This document shows positions 42,655-51,919 of a DNA stretch of 64,000 nucleotides, one piece after another. A program made the translations under genes and the position numbers. The notes below the pieces were generated by a model. The model did not search any database, had not been told where the DNA came from, and was given only the letters and a program-made list of their open reading frames with translations. Within the stretch, counting starts at the first letter, position 1. Each line of letters opens with the position of its first letter. This stretch comes from Pseudomonas asplenii (GTDB taxonomy: Bacteria > Pseudomonadota > Gammaproteobacteria > Pseudomonadales > Pseudomonadaceae): positions 5,270,001 to 5,334,000 of the forward strand of contig NZ_LT629777.1 in assembly GCF_900105475.1 (NCBI RefSeq), in the 5' to 3' direction.

Positions 42655-45381
42655 ATGAGCAACGTAAAAACTCCACCACGCCACAACACACACCAAAGCA
42701 CACACCACAGCAAGGACAACGCCCGGCTGTCGATGCGTGCCGCCCGCGAATCGCAACAGGACCTGACCAGCACCCTGGCAAACGTCAAGGCCAGCCGCGA
42801 CGGGCTCACCGACCTGGACGCCGAAGGCCGCCTGCAACGCGAAGGCTTCAACGAGGTCGCCCACGACAAACCACCACGCGCACTGGTCCAATTTTTCCAG
42901 GCGCTGAACAACCCGTTCATCTATGTGCTGCTGATCCTCGCCGGCATCAGCTTCTTCACCGACTTCTGGCTGGCCGAACGCGCAGGCGAAGAAGGCGACC
43001 TGACCAAGGTCATCATTATCATGACCATGGTCGCCCTCAGCAGCAGCCTGCGCTTCTGGCAGGAATACCGCTCGGCCAAGTCCGCCGAAACGCTCAAGGC
43101 CATGGTCCGCACCACCGCCACCGTGCTGCGCCGCGAACAGCTGGGCAGCCAACCGACGCTGCGCGAAATACCGATGCGTGAACTGGTGGCCGGCGACATC
43201 GTGCAGCTGTCGGCCGGCGACATGATCCCGGCCGATATCCGCCTGATCGAGTCCCGCGACCTGTTCATCAGCCAGGCCGTGCTGACTGGCGAAGCGCTGC
43301 CGGTGGAAAAGTACGACACCTTGGGCGATGTCGCGCAAAAATCGGCGGCAAGCGCCACGACCGATCCGAACAACCTGCTGGACCTGCAGAACATCTGCTT
43401 CATGGGCACCAACGTGGTCAGCGGTACCGCCAAGGCCGTGGTGGTCGCCACCGGTCCGCGCACCTACTTCGGCTCGCTGGCCAAGGCCATCGTCGGCTCG
43501 CGGGTGCAGACCGCCTTCGACCGTGGGGTGAACAGCGTCAGTTGGCTGCTGATCCGCTTCATGCTGGTGATGGTGCCGGTGGTGTTCCTGCTCAACGGCT
43601 TTTCCAAGGGTGATTGGGGCGATGCCCTGCTCTTCGCATTGGCCGTGGCCGTCGGCCTGACCCCGGAAATGCTGCCGATGATCGTCAGCGCCAACCTGGC
43701 CAAGGGCGCAGTCGCCATGGCCCGGCGCAAGGTCGTGGTCAAACGCCTCAACGCCATTCAGAACTTCGGCTCGATGGACGTGCTGTGCACCGACAAGACC
43801 GGCACCCTGACCCAGGACCGGATCATCCTCGAGCACCATGTCGACAGCGCCGGCCAGCGCAACGATGCAGTGCTGGGCCTGGCCTGGCTGAACAGCCACC
43901 ACCAGAGCGGCATGAAGAACCTGATGGACCAGGCGGTGTTGCGCTTCTCCGAGCAGGATCCGAAATTCCAGAAGCCGTTCGCCTACAGCAAGGTCGATGA
44001 ATTGCCGTTCGACTTCGTTCGGCGGCGCCTGTCGATCATCGTCAAGGACGCTCAGGGCGATCACCTGCTGGTGTGCAAGGGCGCGGTCGAGGAAATGCTC
44101 GCCATCTCCAGCCAGGTGATGGAAGGCGATGCCGTGGTGGCTCTCGACGAGCAACGCCGCCAGGAACTGCTGGCCCTGGCCAATGACTACAACCGGGACG
44201 GTTTCCGCGTGCTGCTGGTCGCTACCCGGGATATCACCCGGGGCGAGGCCAAGGCGCAGTACCAGACCGCCGATGAGCGTGAGCTGGTGATCCGTGGGTT
44301 CCTGACCTTCCTCGACCCACCGAAGGAGACCGCCGGCCCGGCGCTTGCCGCACTGCGCGAGATCGGCGTGACGGTGAAGGTGTTGACCGGCGACAACGCG
44401 GTGGTGACCTGCAAGATCTGTCGTGAGGTCGGCCTGGAGCCCGGCCTGCCGCTGCTCGGCCAGGACATCGAGCACATGGACGAGGCCACCCTCAAACTGC
44501 GGGTCGAGGAACGCACGGTGTTCGCCAAACTGACCCCACTGCAGAAGTCTCGGGTGCTCAAAGCGTTGCAATCGAACGGGCACACCGTGGGCTTTCTCGG
44601 CGACGGCATCAATGACGCCCCGGCGCTGCGCGATGCGGATGTCGGCATCTCGGTGGACAGCGGCACCGACATCGCCAAGGAATCGGCCGACATCATCCTC
44701 CTGGAAAAGAGCCTGATGGTGCTCGAGGAAGGCGTGCTCAAGGGCCGCGAAACCTTCGGCAACATCATGAAGTACCTGAACATGACCGCCAGCTCCAACT
44801 TCGGCAACGTGTTCTCGGTGCTGGTGGCCAGTGCGTTCATTCCGTTCCTGCCGATGCTGTCGATCCATCTGCTGTTGCAGAACCTGATCTACGACATCTC
44901 CCAACTGGCCCTGCCGTGGGACAAGATGGACAAGGAGTTCCTGAGCAAACCACGCAAGTGGGATGCGAAGAACATCGGTCGCTTCATGCTGTGGATCGGG
45001 CCGACCTCGTCGATCTTCGACATCACCACCTTTGCGCTGATGTGGTACGTGTTCGCCGCCAACAGCGTGGAAATGCAGGCGCTGTTCCAGTCCGGCTGGT
45101 TCGTCGAGGGGCTGCTGTCGCAAACGCTGGTGGTGCACATGCTGCGCACCCAGAAAGTGCCGTTCTTCCAGAGCACTGCCGCGCTGCCGATCATCATCAT
45201 GACCGGGCTGGCGGTGGCGATCGGTGTCTACCTGCCGTTCTCGCAGTTGGGCACCCTGGTCGGTCTGGTGCCGTTGCCCATGAGCTACTTCCCATGGCTG
45301 GTGGGCACCCTGCTCGCCTACTGCGTACTGGCCCAAGGCATGAAGACGTTCTACATCCGCCGCTTCAAGCAGTGGTTCTGA
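42655..45381 (+). CDS. mgtA: Mg2+-importing P-type ATPase MgtA
   Basis: A 908-residue P3B-type magnesium ATPase of the expected length. The phosphorylation site CTDKTGTLTQD (Asp near residue 380), the LTGEALPVEK actuator motif, LTGDNAVVT and GDGINDAPALRDADVGISVDSGTDIA hinge motifs, and about ten membrane helices with NLIYDISQLALPWDKMD in M6 mark MgtA/MgtB. It imports Mg2+ down to the cytoplasm at ATP cost. A GGGG site precedes the ATG. The ~750-bp leader upstream with short ORFs and RNA structure suggests post-initiation control by Mg2+, as known for mgtA in enterics. Confidence 0.96.
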   Translation: MSNVKTPPRHNTHQSTHHSKDNARLSMRAARESQQDLTSTLANVKASRDGLTDLDAEGRLQREGFNEVAHDKPPRALVQFFQALNNPFIYVLLILAGISFFTDFWLAERAGEEGDLTKVIIIMTMVALSSSLRFWQEYRSAKSAETLKAMVRTTATVLRREQLGSQPTLREIPMRELVAGDIVQLSAGDMIPADIRLIESRDLFISQAVLTGEALPVEKYDTLGDVAQKSAASATTDPNNLLDLQNICFMGTNVVSGTAKAVVVATGPRTYFGSLAKAIVGSRVQTAFDRGVNSVSWLLIRFMLVMVPVVFLLNGFSKGDWGDALLFALAVAVGLTPEMLPMIVSANLAKGAVAMARRKVVVKRLNAIQNFGSMDVLCTDKTGTLTQDRIILEHHVDSAGQRNDAVLGLAWLNSHHQSGMKNLMDQAVLRFSEQDPKFQKPFAYSKVDELPFDFVRRRLSIIVKDAQGDHLLVCKGAVEEMLAISSQVMEGDAVVALDEQRRQELLALANDYNRDGFRVLLVATRDITRGEAKAQYQTADERELVIRGFLTFLDPPKETAGPALAALREIGVTVKVLTGDNAVVTCKICREVGLEPGLPLLGQDIEHMDEATLKLRVEERTVFAKLTPLQKSRVLKALQSNGHTVGFLGDGINDAPALRDADVGISVDSGTDIAKESADIILLEKSLMVLEEGVLKGRETFGNIMKYLNMTASSNFGNVFSVLVASAFIPFLPMLSIHLLLQNLIYDISQLALPWDKMDKEFLSKPRKWDAKNIGRFMLWIGPTSSIFDITTFALMWYVFAANSVEMQALFQSGWFVEGLLSQTLVVHMLRTQKVPFFQSTAALPIIIMTGLAVAIGVYLPFSQLGTLVGLVPLPMSYFPWLVGTLLAYCVLAQGMKTFYIRRFKQWF

Positions 45382-45406
45382 CAAGTTACTGAGCACGCCA
45401 CCGCTT

Positions 45407-45499
45407 CTGTAGCGGCCGGCGTGCTGGCGATTGCAAGCCGTCCGTCAACAGGCCCTCTGACTGACGCACCGCTATCGCCAGCACATCGGCCCCTACCAG
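45407..45499. repeat. REP-pair inverted repeat
   Basis: CTGTAGCGGCCGGCGTGCTGG at the left and CCAGCACATCGGCCCCTACCAG at the right form a degenerate long inverted repeat in the gap behind mgtA. Same REP class as elsewhere in the window, more decayed. Confidence 0.6.
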
Positions 45500-45534
45500 C
45501 CTGAAAGCAACACACCAGCACTGGGAGAACCCTC

Positions 45535-47238
45535 ATGTCTGGAACCACTCTGTTGATCAAACTCGCCGGCACCATCGCCCTGCTGCTGTGGGGCACCCAT
45601 ATGGTCTCCACCGCCCTGCTGCGGGGCTTCGGCACCCAACTGCGCAACGGCCTTGGACGCAACCTGGACAAGCACTGGAAAGCGCTGTTCTCGGGCATCG
45701 GCCTGACCGCCATCCTGCAGAGCAGCACGGCGGTCAGCCTGATGGCGACGTCCTTCACCGCTGCCGGCACCCTGAGCCTGGCCCCTGCGCTGGCGGTGAT
45801 GCTCGGCGCCAACATCGGCTCGACGCTGGTCGTGCAACTGCTCAGTTTCAATACCTCACTGGCCATCCCCATCGTCCTGCTGGTCGGTTTTGTGGTGTTC
45901 CGCCTGCGCGACGATTCACGCTACGAAAGCATCGGCTGCGCCCTGATCGGCCTGGGACTTATGTTGCTGGCCCTGAGCCTGCTGGGCGGCGTACTCGCCC
46001 AGATGGAAAACACGGCGGTCTTTCATGCGGTGATGCAAGGCTTGCAGGGCGATATCCTGATATCGCTGCTGGTGGCCGCGCTGCTGACCTGGATCTGCCA
46101 CTCCAGCGTCGCGGTGATCATGCTGATCGCCTCGCTGGCCAGCACCGGCGTGATGTCGCCGGTGACGGTCCTGGCCCTGGTGCTGGGGGCGAACATCGGC
46201 GGTACGCTGCCGCCGCTGATGAGCGCCAGCACGGCGGTAGCCCGCCGCCTGCCGCTGGGCAACCTTGCCGTGCGGCTGTTCGGTGCGCTGCTGGTGCTGC
46301 CGTTCGCTTCCTGGCTGGGCAACGCATTGGCGACCTCGGGTATCGCCCCGGACCGTCAGGTGGTGTACCTGCACAGCGCCTTCAACCTGTTGCTGGGCCT
46401 GGGTTTTCTAGGGCTGGTGGAGCACATGGCCGCCCTGCTGACCCGGCTGTTGCCGGCGCCCGAGCCGGCCGCCGATCCCGGCATGCCGCAGTACCTCGAC
46501 GAGGCCGGGCTGGCAGTGGCCAATATCGGCCTGTCCAACGCCGTCCGCGAAGCCCTGCGCCTGGCCGACATGCTGTCGCTGATGTTCAGCCAGGTGCTCA
46601 AGCGGTTCGAGACGCCCACCCAGGTGACACCCGAACAGATCAGCCAATTGGACCAGTCGCTGGACCTGCTCAGTGCGGCCATCCGCGCCTATCTTGCGGA
46701 TATCGGCCACGATGGTCTGTGCGACGAGGATGCCGATCGGGCCCAGGAGATCCTCATGTTCGTGATCAACCTGGAACACGCCGGCGACATTCTATCCAGC
46801 AGCCTCACGCAACTGGCCGTACGCCGGCAACGGCGCGGTGAAACCTTCTCGGCGTTCGAGTTGGGCCATATCCACCGACTGCACGACGAACAGCTGGAAA
46901 GCCTGAGCCTGGCGGTCACCGTGTTCCTGCGCGAAGACCTCTCCAGCGCTCATCGGCTGGTCATGCGCAAGGACTCGATCCGTCGGTTGGAAGCCAACGC
47001 CAGCCGTGAGCACTTCCACAAGCTCAGCGTCGACAAGAGCGCCTGGGCGGAATCCGGCGACATCTTCCAGCGGGTGCTGCGCGACTACCGCAGGGTCCAT
47101 CACCACATTGCCGCATTGGCCTACCCGGTGCTGGAGCGGGCCGGCGAACATACCCCGGGCCTGGAGGAGTCGCGGGCCGCGCCTGACCTTGCGCGGGTCC
47201 TGTCGAGTGACAAGGAGGACTATCCCTGCGCGTCCTGA
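45535..47238 (+). CDS. Na+/phosphate cotransporter family protein
   Basis: A 567-residue inner-membrane protein of the PNaS/NptA type. Two inverted Na_Pi_cotrans repeats are seen, with QSSTAVSLMATSF (residues ~62-74) and CHSSVAVIMLIAS carrying the QSS-like motifs, each followed by LGANIGST / LGANIGGT. From ~residue 330 a cytosolic PhoU-like helical domain follows. GGAG precedes the ATG. It likely moves phosphate; direction (uptake or export) is not settled for this family. Confidence 0.92.
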   Translation: MSGTTLLIKLAGTIALLLWGTHMVSTALLRGFGTQLRNGLGRNLDKHWKALFSGIGLTAILQSSTAVSLMATSFTAAGTLSLAPALAVMLGANIGSTLVVQLLSFNTSLAIPIVLLVGFVVFRLRDDSRYESIGCALIGLGLMLLALSLLGGVLAQMENTAVFHAVMQGLQGDILISLLVAALLTWICHSSVAVIMLIASLASTGVMSPVTVLALVLGANIGGTLPPLMSASTAVARRLPLGNLAVRLFGALLVLPFASWLGNALATSGIAPDRQVVYLHSAFNLLLGLGFLGLVEHMAALLTRLLPAPEPAADPGMPQYLDEAGLAVANIGLSNAVREALRLADMLSLMFSQVLKRFETPTQVTPEQISQLDQSLDLLSAAIRAYLADIGHDGLCDEDADRAQEILMFVINLEHAGDILSSSLTQLAVRRQRRGETFSAFELGHIHRLHDEQLESLSLAVTVFLREDLSSAHRLVMRKDSIRRLEANASREHFHKLSVDKSAWAESGDIFQRVLRDYRRVHHHIAALAYPVLERAGEHTPGLEESRAAPDLARVLSSDKEDYPCAS

Positions 47239-47289
47239 CCGGCGCCGGAAGCTTCACCCATGGAGGCGTCGCGTCGCCTGCGCCATTAA

Positions 47290-47589
47290 TTACTGTCCGG
47301 GCACTTCATCCAGCAGCAGGACCTGCTTGTCCTGCACCAGGTCGACGGCCGCAGCCCCCATCTCCCGATAGTGTTGGGTTTCACGATGATGCTCGATCGC
47401 CGCCATGTCGATCCAGCGTTCGACGAAGACGAAACGCCCGGTATTTTCCCGGTCGACATGCAGGGTGTATTCCCGGCAACCGGCTTCGGCGCGCGAGGGC
47501 ACCACGGCGGCCTTCAAGACGGCCTCCAGCTCGGCCTCCTTGCCCGGCTTGGCTTGAAGAATGGCAACGACACGAATGGCATGGTTCAT
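47290..47589 (-). CDS. putative quinol monooxygenase (ABM family)
   Basis: A 99-residue antibiotic biosynthesis monooxygenase-type (ABM/YgiN-like) protein: VVAILQAKPGKEAELEAVL then REYTLHVDRENTGRFVFVERWIDMAAIEHH, the dimeric ferredoxin-like fold pattern. AGGTGA precedes the ATG. Alone on its strand between the phosphate transporter and a HAD gene. Activity unproven for most members. Confidence 0.87.
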   Translation of the reverse strand: MNHAIRVVAILQAKPGKEAELEAVLKAAVVPSRAEAGCREYTLHVDRENTGRFVFVERWIDMAAIEHHRETQHYREMGAAAVDLVQDKQVLLLDEVPGQ

Positions 47590-47857
47590 GGGTTTTCACC
47601 TGATGGGGAACGGGTGCACAAAGGCATAAGGACACCGATCATGAGCCCTATACCGCCAGCCATCAAGGGTGAAAGCTCTGAGCCGCCACTCCTTGACAGG
47701 TTCCGGGCAAAGGCGTGTCGAACAGGCAGCTTCGACGGCCGGCAGTGCTCAGACAGATGCTCATACCGGTACGGTCGCCGGAGTGCCGCCCGCAGCAAGC
47801 CGGCGGCGACCACAGCTGGCCGTGCTAGCATGGGCTTTTACCCGGAGGGAATACGGC

Positions 47858-48508
47858 ATGTTTGAAGGTCAGCGCTTCGCGGCGTTTCTGTTCGATATGG
47901 ACGGCACGCTGCTCAACTCCATCGCCGCCGCCGAGCGTGTCTGGAGCCATTGGGCGCGCCGGCATGGCCTGGATGTAGCGGCCTTTCTGCAGACCATCCA
48001 TGGCGTGCGCTGCATCGACACCATTCGCCGGCAGAACCTGCCTGGCATCGACGCGGAGCGCGAGGCAGCGGCCATTTCCCAGGCCGAGATCGAGGATGTC
48101 GAAGGGGTGGTCGCCATCGACGGCGCACTGGAGTTTCTTGCCGCCCTGCCCGCCAACCGTTGGGCCGTGGTGACCTCGGCGCCACGGGCCCTGGCGCAAA
48201 GCCGCATGGCCGCCGCCGGCATTGCCCTGCCGGAGCTGGTGATCACCGCCGAAGACGTCAGCCGCGGCAAACCGGCACCGGACGGTTATCTGCTGGCCGC
48301 CCGGCGACTGGGGGTCGATCCGTCACAATGTCTGATTTTCGAAGATGCACCGGCGGGGATTGGTGCAGCGCAAGCGGCTGGCATCCCGGTGATAGTGATC
48401 ACCGACACCCACAGCCATCCGCTGGAGACACCGCACCCGACGCTGGCGAACTACCGCCGGGTCACGGTCGACAGCAACGAGCAGGGCCTGGCGCTGGTCC
48501 AGGCCTGA
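47858..48508 (+). CDS. HAD-superfamily sugar-phosphate phosphatase-like hydrolase
   Basis: A 216-residue HAD hydrolase, subclass IA. Motif I FLFDMDGTLLNS (nucleophile Asp13, Asp15), motif II VVTSAPR, motif III Lys in RGKPAPDGYL and motif IV LIFEDAPAG are all present. Length and cap fit small sugar-phosphate or glycerol-phosphate phosphatases. The ATG at 47858 has GGAGG 9 nt upstream; the longer ORF from 47669 is not supported. Convergent with aroA, 13 bp apart. Confidence 0.93.
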   Translation: MFEGQRFAAFLFDMDGTLLNSIAAAERVWSHWARRHGLDVAAFLQTIHGVRCIDTIRRQNLPGIDAEREAAAISQAEIEDVEGVVAIDGALEFLAALPANRWAVVTSAPRALAQSRMAAAGIALPELVITAEDVSRGKPAPDGYLLAARRLGVDPSQCLIFEDAPAGIGAAQAAGIPVIVITDTHSHPLETPHPTLANYRRVTVDSNEQGLALVQA

Positions 48509-48521
48509 TCAGCCGACGGCG

Positions 48522-49778
48522 TTACGAAGCGTACTGCACACCCAGCGAAGCCAGGGCCTTCCAGTAATCCGGATAGGTCTTGGCCACGCAATCCGGATCC
48601 TGGATGCGGATACCGGAAACCTTCAGCCCCGCCAGGGCAAAACACATGGCGATGCGATGGTCGGAGTGGGTATCGATCAGCGCGTTGCAGCTCGTACCAG
48701 CCAATGCCGGATCCGACGCGACCAGCAGATCGTCACCCTCGACTGCGGCCAGCCCGGCGCGGATTTCGTTCAGGCCGTCATGCAGTGCCTGGACCCGATC
48801 GCATTCCTTGACCCGCAGGTTCGCCAGTTCGACGAAACGCACCGGCGTGCGGTTGAACGCTGCCAATACCGCCAGGGTCGGGATCGCGTCCTGCATCTGC
48901 GAACCATTGATCACCGCCGGCATGTGGGGGAACTGCTGGATCACGTCCAGCGCCTTGGCATCCGGCTGGGTGAAATCCTCACCGGCCACGCCCAGGTCGA
49001 TACGTCCTGCGGTCAACACCTCGGCAGCCCACAGGTAAGTGGCCGCCGAAGCGTCCGGCTCGACCTGGTAGTCGCAGGCCCTGTAACCGGTGGCCGCGAC
49101 CCGCCAGGTGGTCTCATCGACTGCCTCGACCTGGGCCCCGAAGGCGCGCATGCACGCCAGCGTCAGGTCGACATAGCCACGGGCACCGATGTCCTTGCCG
49201 GTCAGCGCCACTTCCACCGGTTCTTCACCACAGGCCGCCAGCATCAACAGCGCCGAGACATACTGGCTCGACAGGCCGCCGTCGATCTCGAAGCGCCGCG
49301 CCTGCACGCGACCCTGGCCACGCACGGTCACCGGCGGGCAGCCGGTGGCGCTCTCGACATCCAGACCGGCACGACGCAGCGCATCGAGCAACGGGCCAAT
49401 CGGGCGCTTTTGCATGTAGTGGTCGCCATCGAGCACTACGGTGCCGTTGACGGTGCTCACCGCCGCCGTCAGAAAGCGTACCGCAGTGCCGGCATTACCG
49501 AGGAACAACGGTTGTTCAGGCACCTGCAACTGGCCGCTGCCAGTGACCACGAAGGTGGTGTCATCGGGTTCGCTGATGGTCACGCCCATCTGCCGCAGGG
49601 CGTTGGACATGTGCCGGGTATCATCGCTTTTCAGCGCGCCGGACAGGCGGCTGGTGCCCTTGGCCAGGGCGGCGAGCAACAGGGCCCGGTTGGTGATCGA
49701 CTTCGAACCGGGTGGCGTCACCTTGCCGTCCAGGGACGCATTCGGCGGGATCACGGTGAGGGTTTGCTGCACAGCCAT
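48522..49778 (-). CDS. aroA: 3-phosphoshikimate 1-carboxyvinyltransferase (EPSP synthase)
   Basis: A 418-residue stand-alone EPSP synthase, joining PEP to shikimate-3-phosphate in the aromatic pathway. Conserved blocks: PGSKSITNRALLLAALA (residues ~23-39), SDDTRHM, LFLGNAGTAVRFL (91-103), RPIGPLLDAL, SSQYVSALL, NLRVKECDR and DHRIAMCFALAGL. In the glyphosate-site loop GNAGTAMRPL of class I enzymes the proline (E. coli Pro101) is phenylalanine here (Phe102). Many pseudomonads also carry a tyrA-linked fused copy, so this may be a second one. Cytosolic. Confidence 0.95.
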   Translation of the reverse strand: MAVQQTLTVIPPNASLDGKVTPPGSKSITNRALLLAALAKGTSRLSGALKSDDTRHMSNALRQMGVTISEPDDTTFVVTGSGQLQVPEQPLFLGNAGTAVRFLTAAVSTVNGTVVLDGDHYMQKRPIGPLLDALRRAGLDVESATGCPPVTVRGQGRVQARRFEIDGGLSSQYVSALLMLAACGEEPVEVALTGKDIGARGYVDLTLACMRAFGAQVEAVDETTWRVAATGYRACDYQVEPDASAATYLWAAEVLTAGRIDLGVAGEDFTQPDAKALDVIQQFPHMPAVINGSQMQDAIPTLAVLAAFNRTPVRFVELANLRVKECDRVQALHDGLNEIRAGLAAVEGDDLLVASDPALAGTSCNALIDTHSDHRIAMCFALAGLKVSGIRIQDPDCVAKTYPDYWKALASLGVQYAS

Positions 49779-49985
49779 TGATCAACTCTCCAGGCTCGAA
49801 AGGTACGCGCACAGACTCGTGCGCCTCGACAGTCCACCATGATGCCATTAATCCACTCGGTGGATCATCCGTTTCTGTCCCGCAGCGCACGTGCCAGACC
49901 AGCGATTGCCTGGCAGACGGACCTTGCACTTCATCGACAAGAACGGACAATAGCGGCCAACTCTTTTCTCGATAACGACCCTGCC

Positions 49986-50264
49986 ATGACCGAACCCCGC
50001 CGACGAAACCTCCTGCCTCTGCCCTGCCTGCTCCTGCTGGCCAGCGGCTTTTCGATCATCGCCGGCTGCTCCGGGCACCAGACGCCGGTCAACGGCTACC
50101 CCTGTTATGCCAAGGCCTTACCCACCACGGGGGTCGGCGGGCTGGCCTGGGGGCCAAACGTGAAGACCGCCAGCGTGAAGTCCCTGGATAACTGCCGGCG
50201 TTATGCTGCCGAGTCTGGCGGTACACCCGGCACCTGCAAGGTGACGGTAGCCAGCTGTCGCTGA
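49986..50264 (+). CDS. small putative lipoprotein
   Basis: A 92-residue protein with a lipoprotein signal: RRRNLLPLPCLLLLASGFSI then IAGC, Cys near residue 26. The mature part has three further cysteines (YPCYAKAL, NCRRY, GTCKV) ending in SCR, suggesting disulfides. No recognised domain. The ATG at 49986 was chosen for the signal; the longer frame from 49839 is not convincing. It precedes the GntR-regulated operon but lies before its operator. Confidence 0.7.
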   Translation: MTEPRRRNLLPLPCLLLLASGFSIIAGCSGHQTPVNGYPCYAKALPTTGVGGLAWGPNVKTASVKSLDNCRRYAAESGGTPGTCKVTVASCR

Positions 50265-50406
50265 CCCTCTGCAAAACGCCCCCGCGACAAGGCACGGCTT
50301 GCCGCCAACAAGCCGTCTGCCCCCTCCCGACAAGCGCCCAGCCTGCGCGCAATGCCACATTCCGACCTCCGGTCATCCTTGTGCAATACAAACTCATCCA
50401 AGGGGC

Positions 50407-50434
50407 TTGCACAGCCAATATTATGGTATACCAT
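50407..50434 (+). promoter_or_regulatory. operator/promoter 1 of the GntR regulon (TGGTATACCA)
   Basis: TTGCAC (50407-50412) is a -35 candidate, and the perfect palindrome ATGGTATACCAT (50423-50434) covers the expected -10 region; CATACCA follows immediately as a second half-site. The same 10-mer core recurs at 56211-56220 and, with one change, at 57423-57432. TGGTNNACCA-like cores are typical for FadR/FCD-type GntR repressors, one of which is encoded in this operon. Confidence 0.65.
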
Positions 50435-50471
50435 CATACCAACAGACCGACACACAACCGTGGAGCCCCTT

Positions 50472-51062
50472 ATGAGTTTCGAAATCCGCAAGATCGTCAG
50501 CTACATCGAGGAAACCTTCATCGAGGGTGGCAAGGCCACCGACAAGCCGGTGACCATGATCGGCCTCGCGGTAGTGATCAAGAATCCATGGTTGGGCCGT
50601 GGTTTCGTCGACGACCTGAAACCTGAAATCCGTGCCAACTGCTCCGACCTCGGTGCGCTGATGGTCGAACGCCTGGTCAAGGCCATTGGCGGTGCAGAGA
50701 AGATCGAAGCCTACGGCAAGGCTGCTGTGGTCGGCGCCGACGGCGAGATCGAACACGCCTCGGCGGTGATCCACACCCTGCGCTTCGGCAACCACTACCG
50801 CGAAGCGGTCAAGGCCAAGAGCTACCTGAGTTTCACCAACAAGCGCGGCGGCCCAGGCACCTCGATCCAGATCCCGATGATGCACAAGGACGACGAAGGC
50901 CTGCGTTCGCACTACATCACCCTGGAAATGCAGATCGAAGACGCGCCACGTGCCGACGAAATCGTCGTGGTGCTGGGTTGCGCCGACGGCGGCCGCCTGC
51001 ACCCACGCATCGGCAACCGCTATATCGATCTGGAAGAACTGGCCGCCGAGAAAGCCCAGTAA
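50472..51062 (+). CDS. amino acid synthesis (DUF1185) family protein
   Basis: A 196-residue protein of the AA_synth/DUF1185 family (PF06684). Recognisable parts are IRKIVSYIEETFIEGG at the N-terminus, GKAAVVGADGEIEHASAVIH and FTNKRGGPGTSIQIPMMHKDD, then RADEIVVVLGCADGGRLHPRIG near the end. Despite the name the family's reaction is not known to me; members usually sit beside catabolic enzymes. First gene of the GntR-controlled operon, 38 bp after the operator. The ATG at 50472 has GGAG upstream. Confidence 0.85.
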   Translation: MSFEIRKIVSYIEETFIEGGKATDKPVTMIGLAVVIKNPWLGRGFVDDLKPEIRANCSDLGALMVERLVKAIGGAEKIEAYGKAAVVGADGEIEHASAVIHTLRFGNHYREAVKAKSYLSFTNKRGGPGTSIQIPMMHKDDEGLRSHYITLEMQIEDAPRADEIVVVLGCADGGRLHPRIGNRYIDLEELAAEKAQ

Positions 51063-51088
51063 TCAAATAAGAAAGGCAGGAGCGCCCC

Positions 51089-51919
51089 ATGATTCGGCAC
51101 ACCGCTGAACGCACCCCGGCCGGCACCAGTTACCTGGCGACCGGCGAAGGCCAACCCGTGGTCCTGATCCACGGGGTCGGGCTGAACAAAGAAATGTGGG
51201 GCGGCCAGATCGTTGGCCTCGCGCCGCACTACCGGGTTATTGCCTACGACATGCTCGGCCACGGTGCCAGTCCCCGTCCGGACCCCGACTGTGGGCTGCT
51301 CGGGTATGCCGATCAGTTGTGCGAACTGCTCGACCATCTGCAATTGCCCACGGCCAGTGTCATCGGCTTCTCCATGGGCGGCCTGGTCGCCAGAGCCTTC
51401 GCCCTGCACTACCCACAACGGCTGCAAAGCCTGGTGGTGCTCAACAGTGTGTTCAATCGCAGCGCCGAACAGCGCGAAGGAGTCATCGCCCGCACCAGCC
51501 AGGCCGCCGAACACGGCCCGGATGCCAATGCCGAGGCGGCCCTGTCGCGCTGGTTCAGCCGCGAATACCAGGCCGCCAACCCGGCGCAGATCGCCGCGAT
51601 CCGCCAGGTACTGGCCAGCAATGACCCGCAGGGCTACCTGACCACCTACAAGCTGTTCGCCACTCAAGACATGTACCGCGCCGACGACCTGAATACCCTT
51701 CAGGTGCCGACGCTGATCGCCACCGGCGAGCTGGACCCGGGCTCGACGCCGCTGATGGCCCGGCAACTGGCCGAGCGGATTCCCGGCGCGCAGGTTGCCG
51801 TGCTCGCCGAGCAACGGCATATGATGCCGGTGGAATCGCCACGCCTGGTCAACCAGGTACTCCTGGACTTCCTTGCAGCCGCCTACGTCCAGCAAACCAT
51901 AAAGGGGATCGTTGCATGA
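51089..51919 (+). CDS. alpha/beta-fold hydrolase (RutD/enol-lactonase-like)
   Basis: A 276-residue alpha/beta hydrolase with a complete triad: Ser95 in GFSMGG, Asp216 in GELDPGS, His244 in EQRHMMPVE, plus the HGVGLNKEMW oxyanion segment at residue ~29. Most like 3-oxoadipate enol-lactonase or RutD-type hydrolases, enzymes that act on ring-opening products. AGGAG precedes the ATG, and its stop overlaps the aldehyde dehydrogenase start (ATGA), so translation is coupled. Substrate unknown. Confidence 0.9.
   Translation: MIRHTAERTPAGTSYLATGEGQPVVLIHGVGLNKEMWGGQIVGLAPHYRVIAYDMLGHGASPRPDPDCGLLGYADQLCELLDHLQLPTASVIGFSMGGLVARAFALHYPQRLQSLVVLNSVFNRSAEQREGVIARTSQAAEHGPDANAEAALSRWFSREYQAANPAQIAAIRQVLASNDPQGYLTTYKLFATQDMYRADDLNTLQVPTLIATGELDPGSTPLMARQLAERIPGAQVAVLAEQRHMMPVESPRLVNQVLLDFLAAAYVQQTIKGIVA

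Noticed and set aside
42532..45396. 954-codon open frame on the minus strand
   Set aside because: It is the exact shadow of mgtA; the translation is His/Gln/Asp-rich low-complexity with no domain, as expected from high-GC antisense frames.
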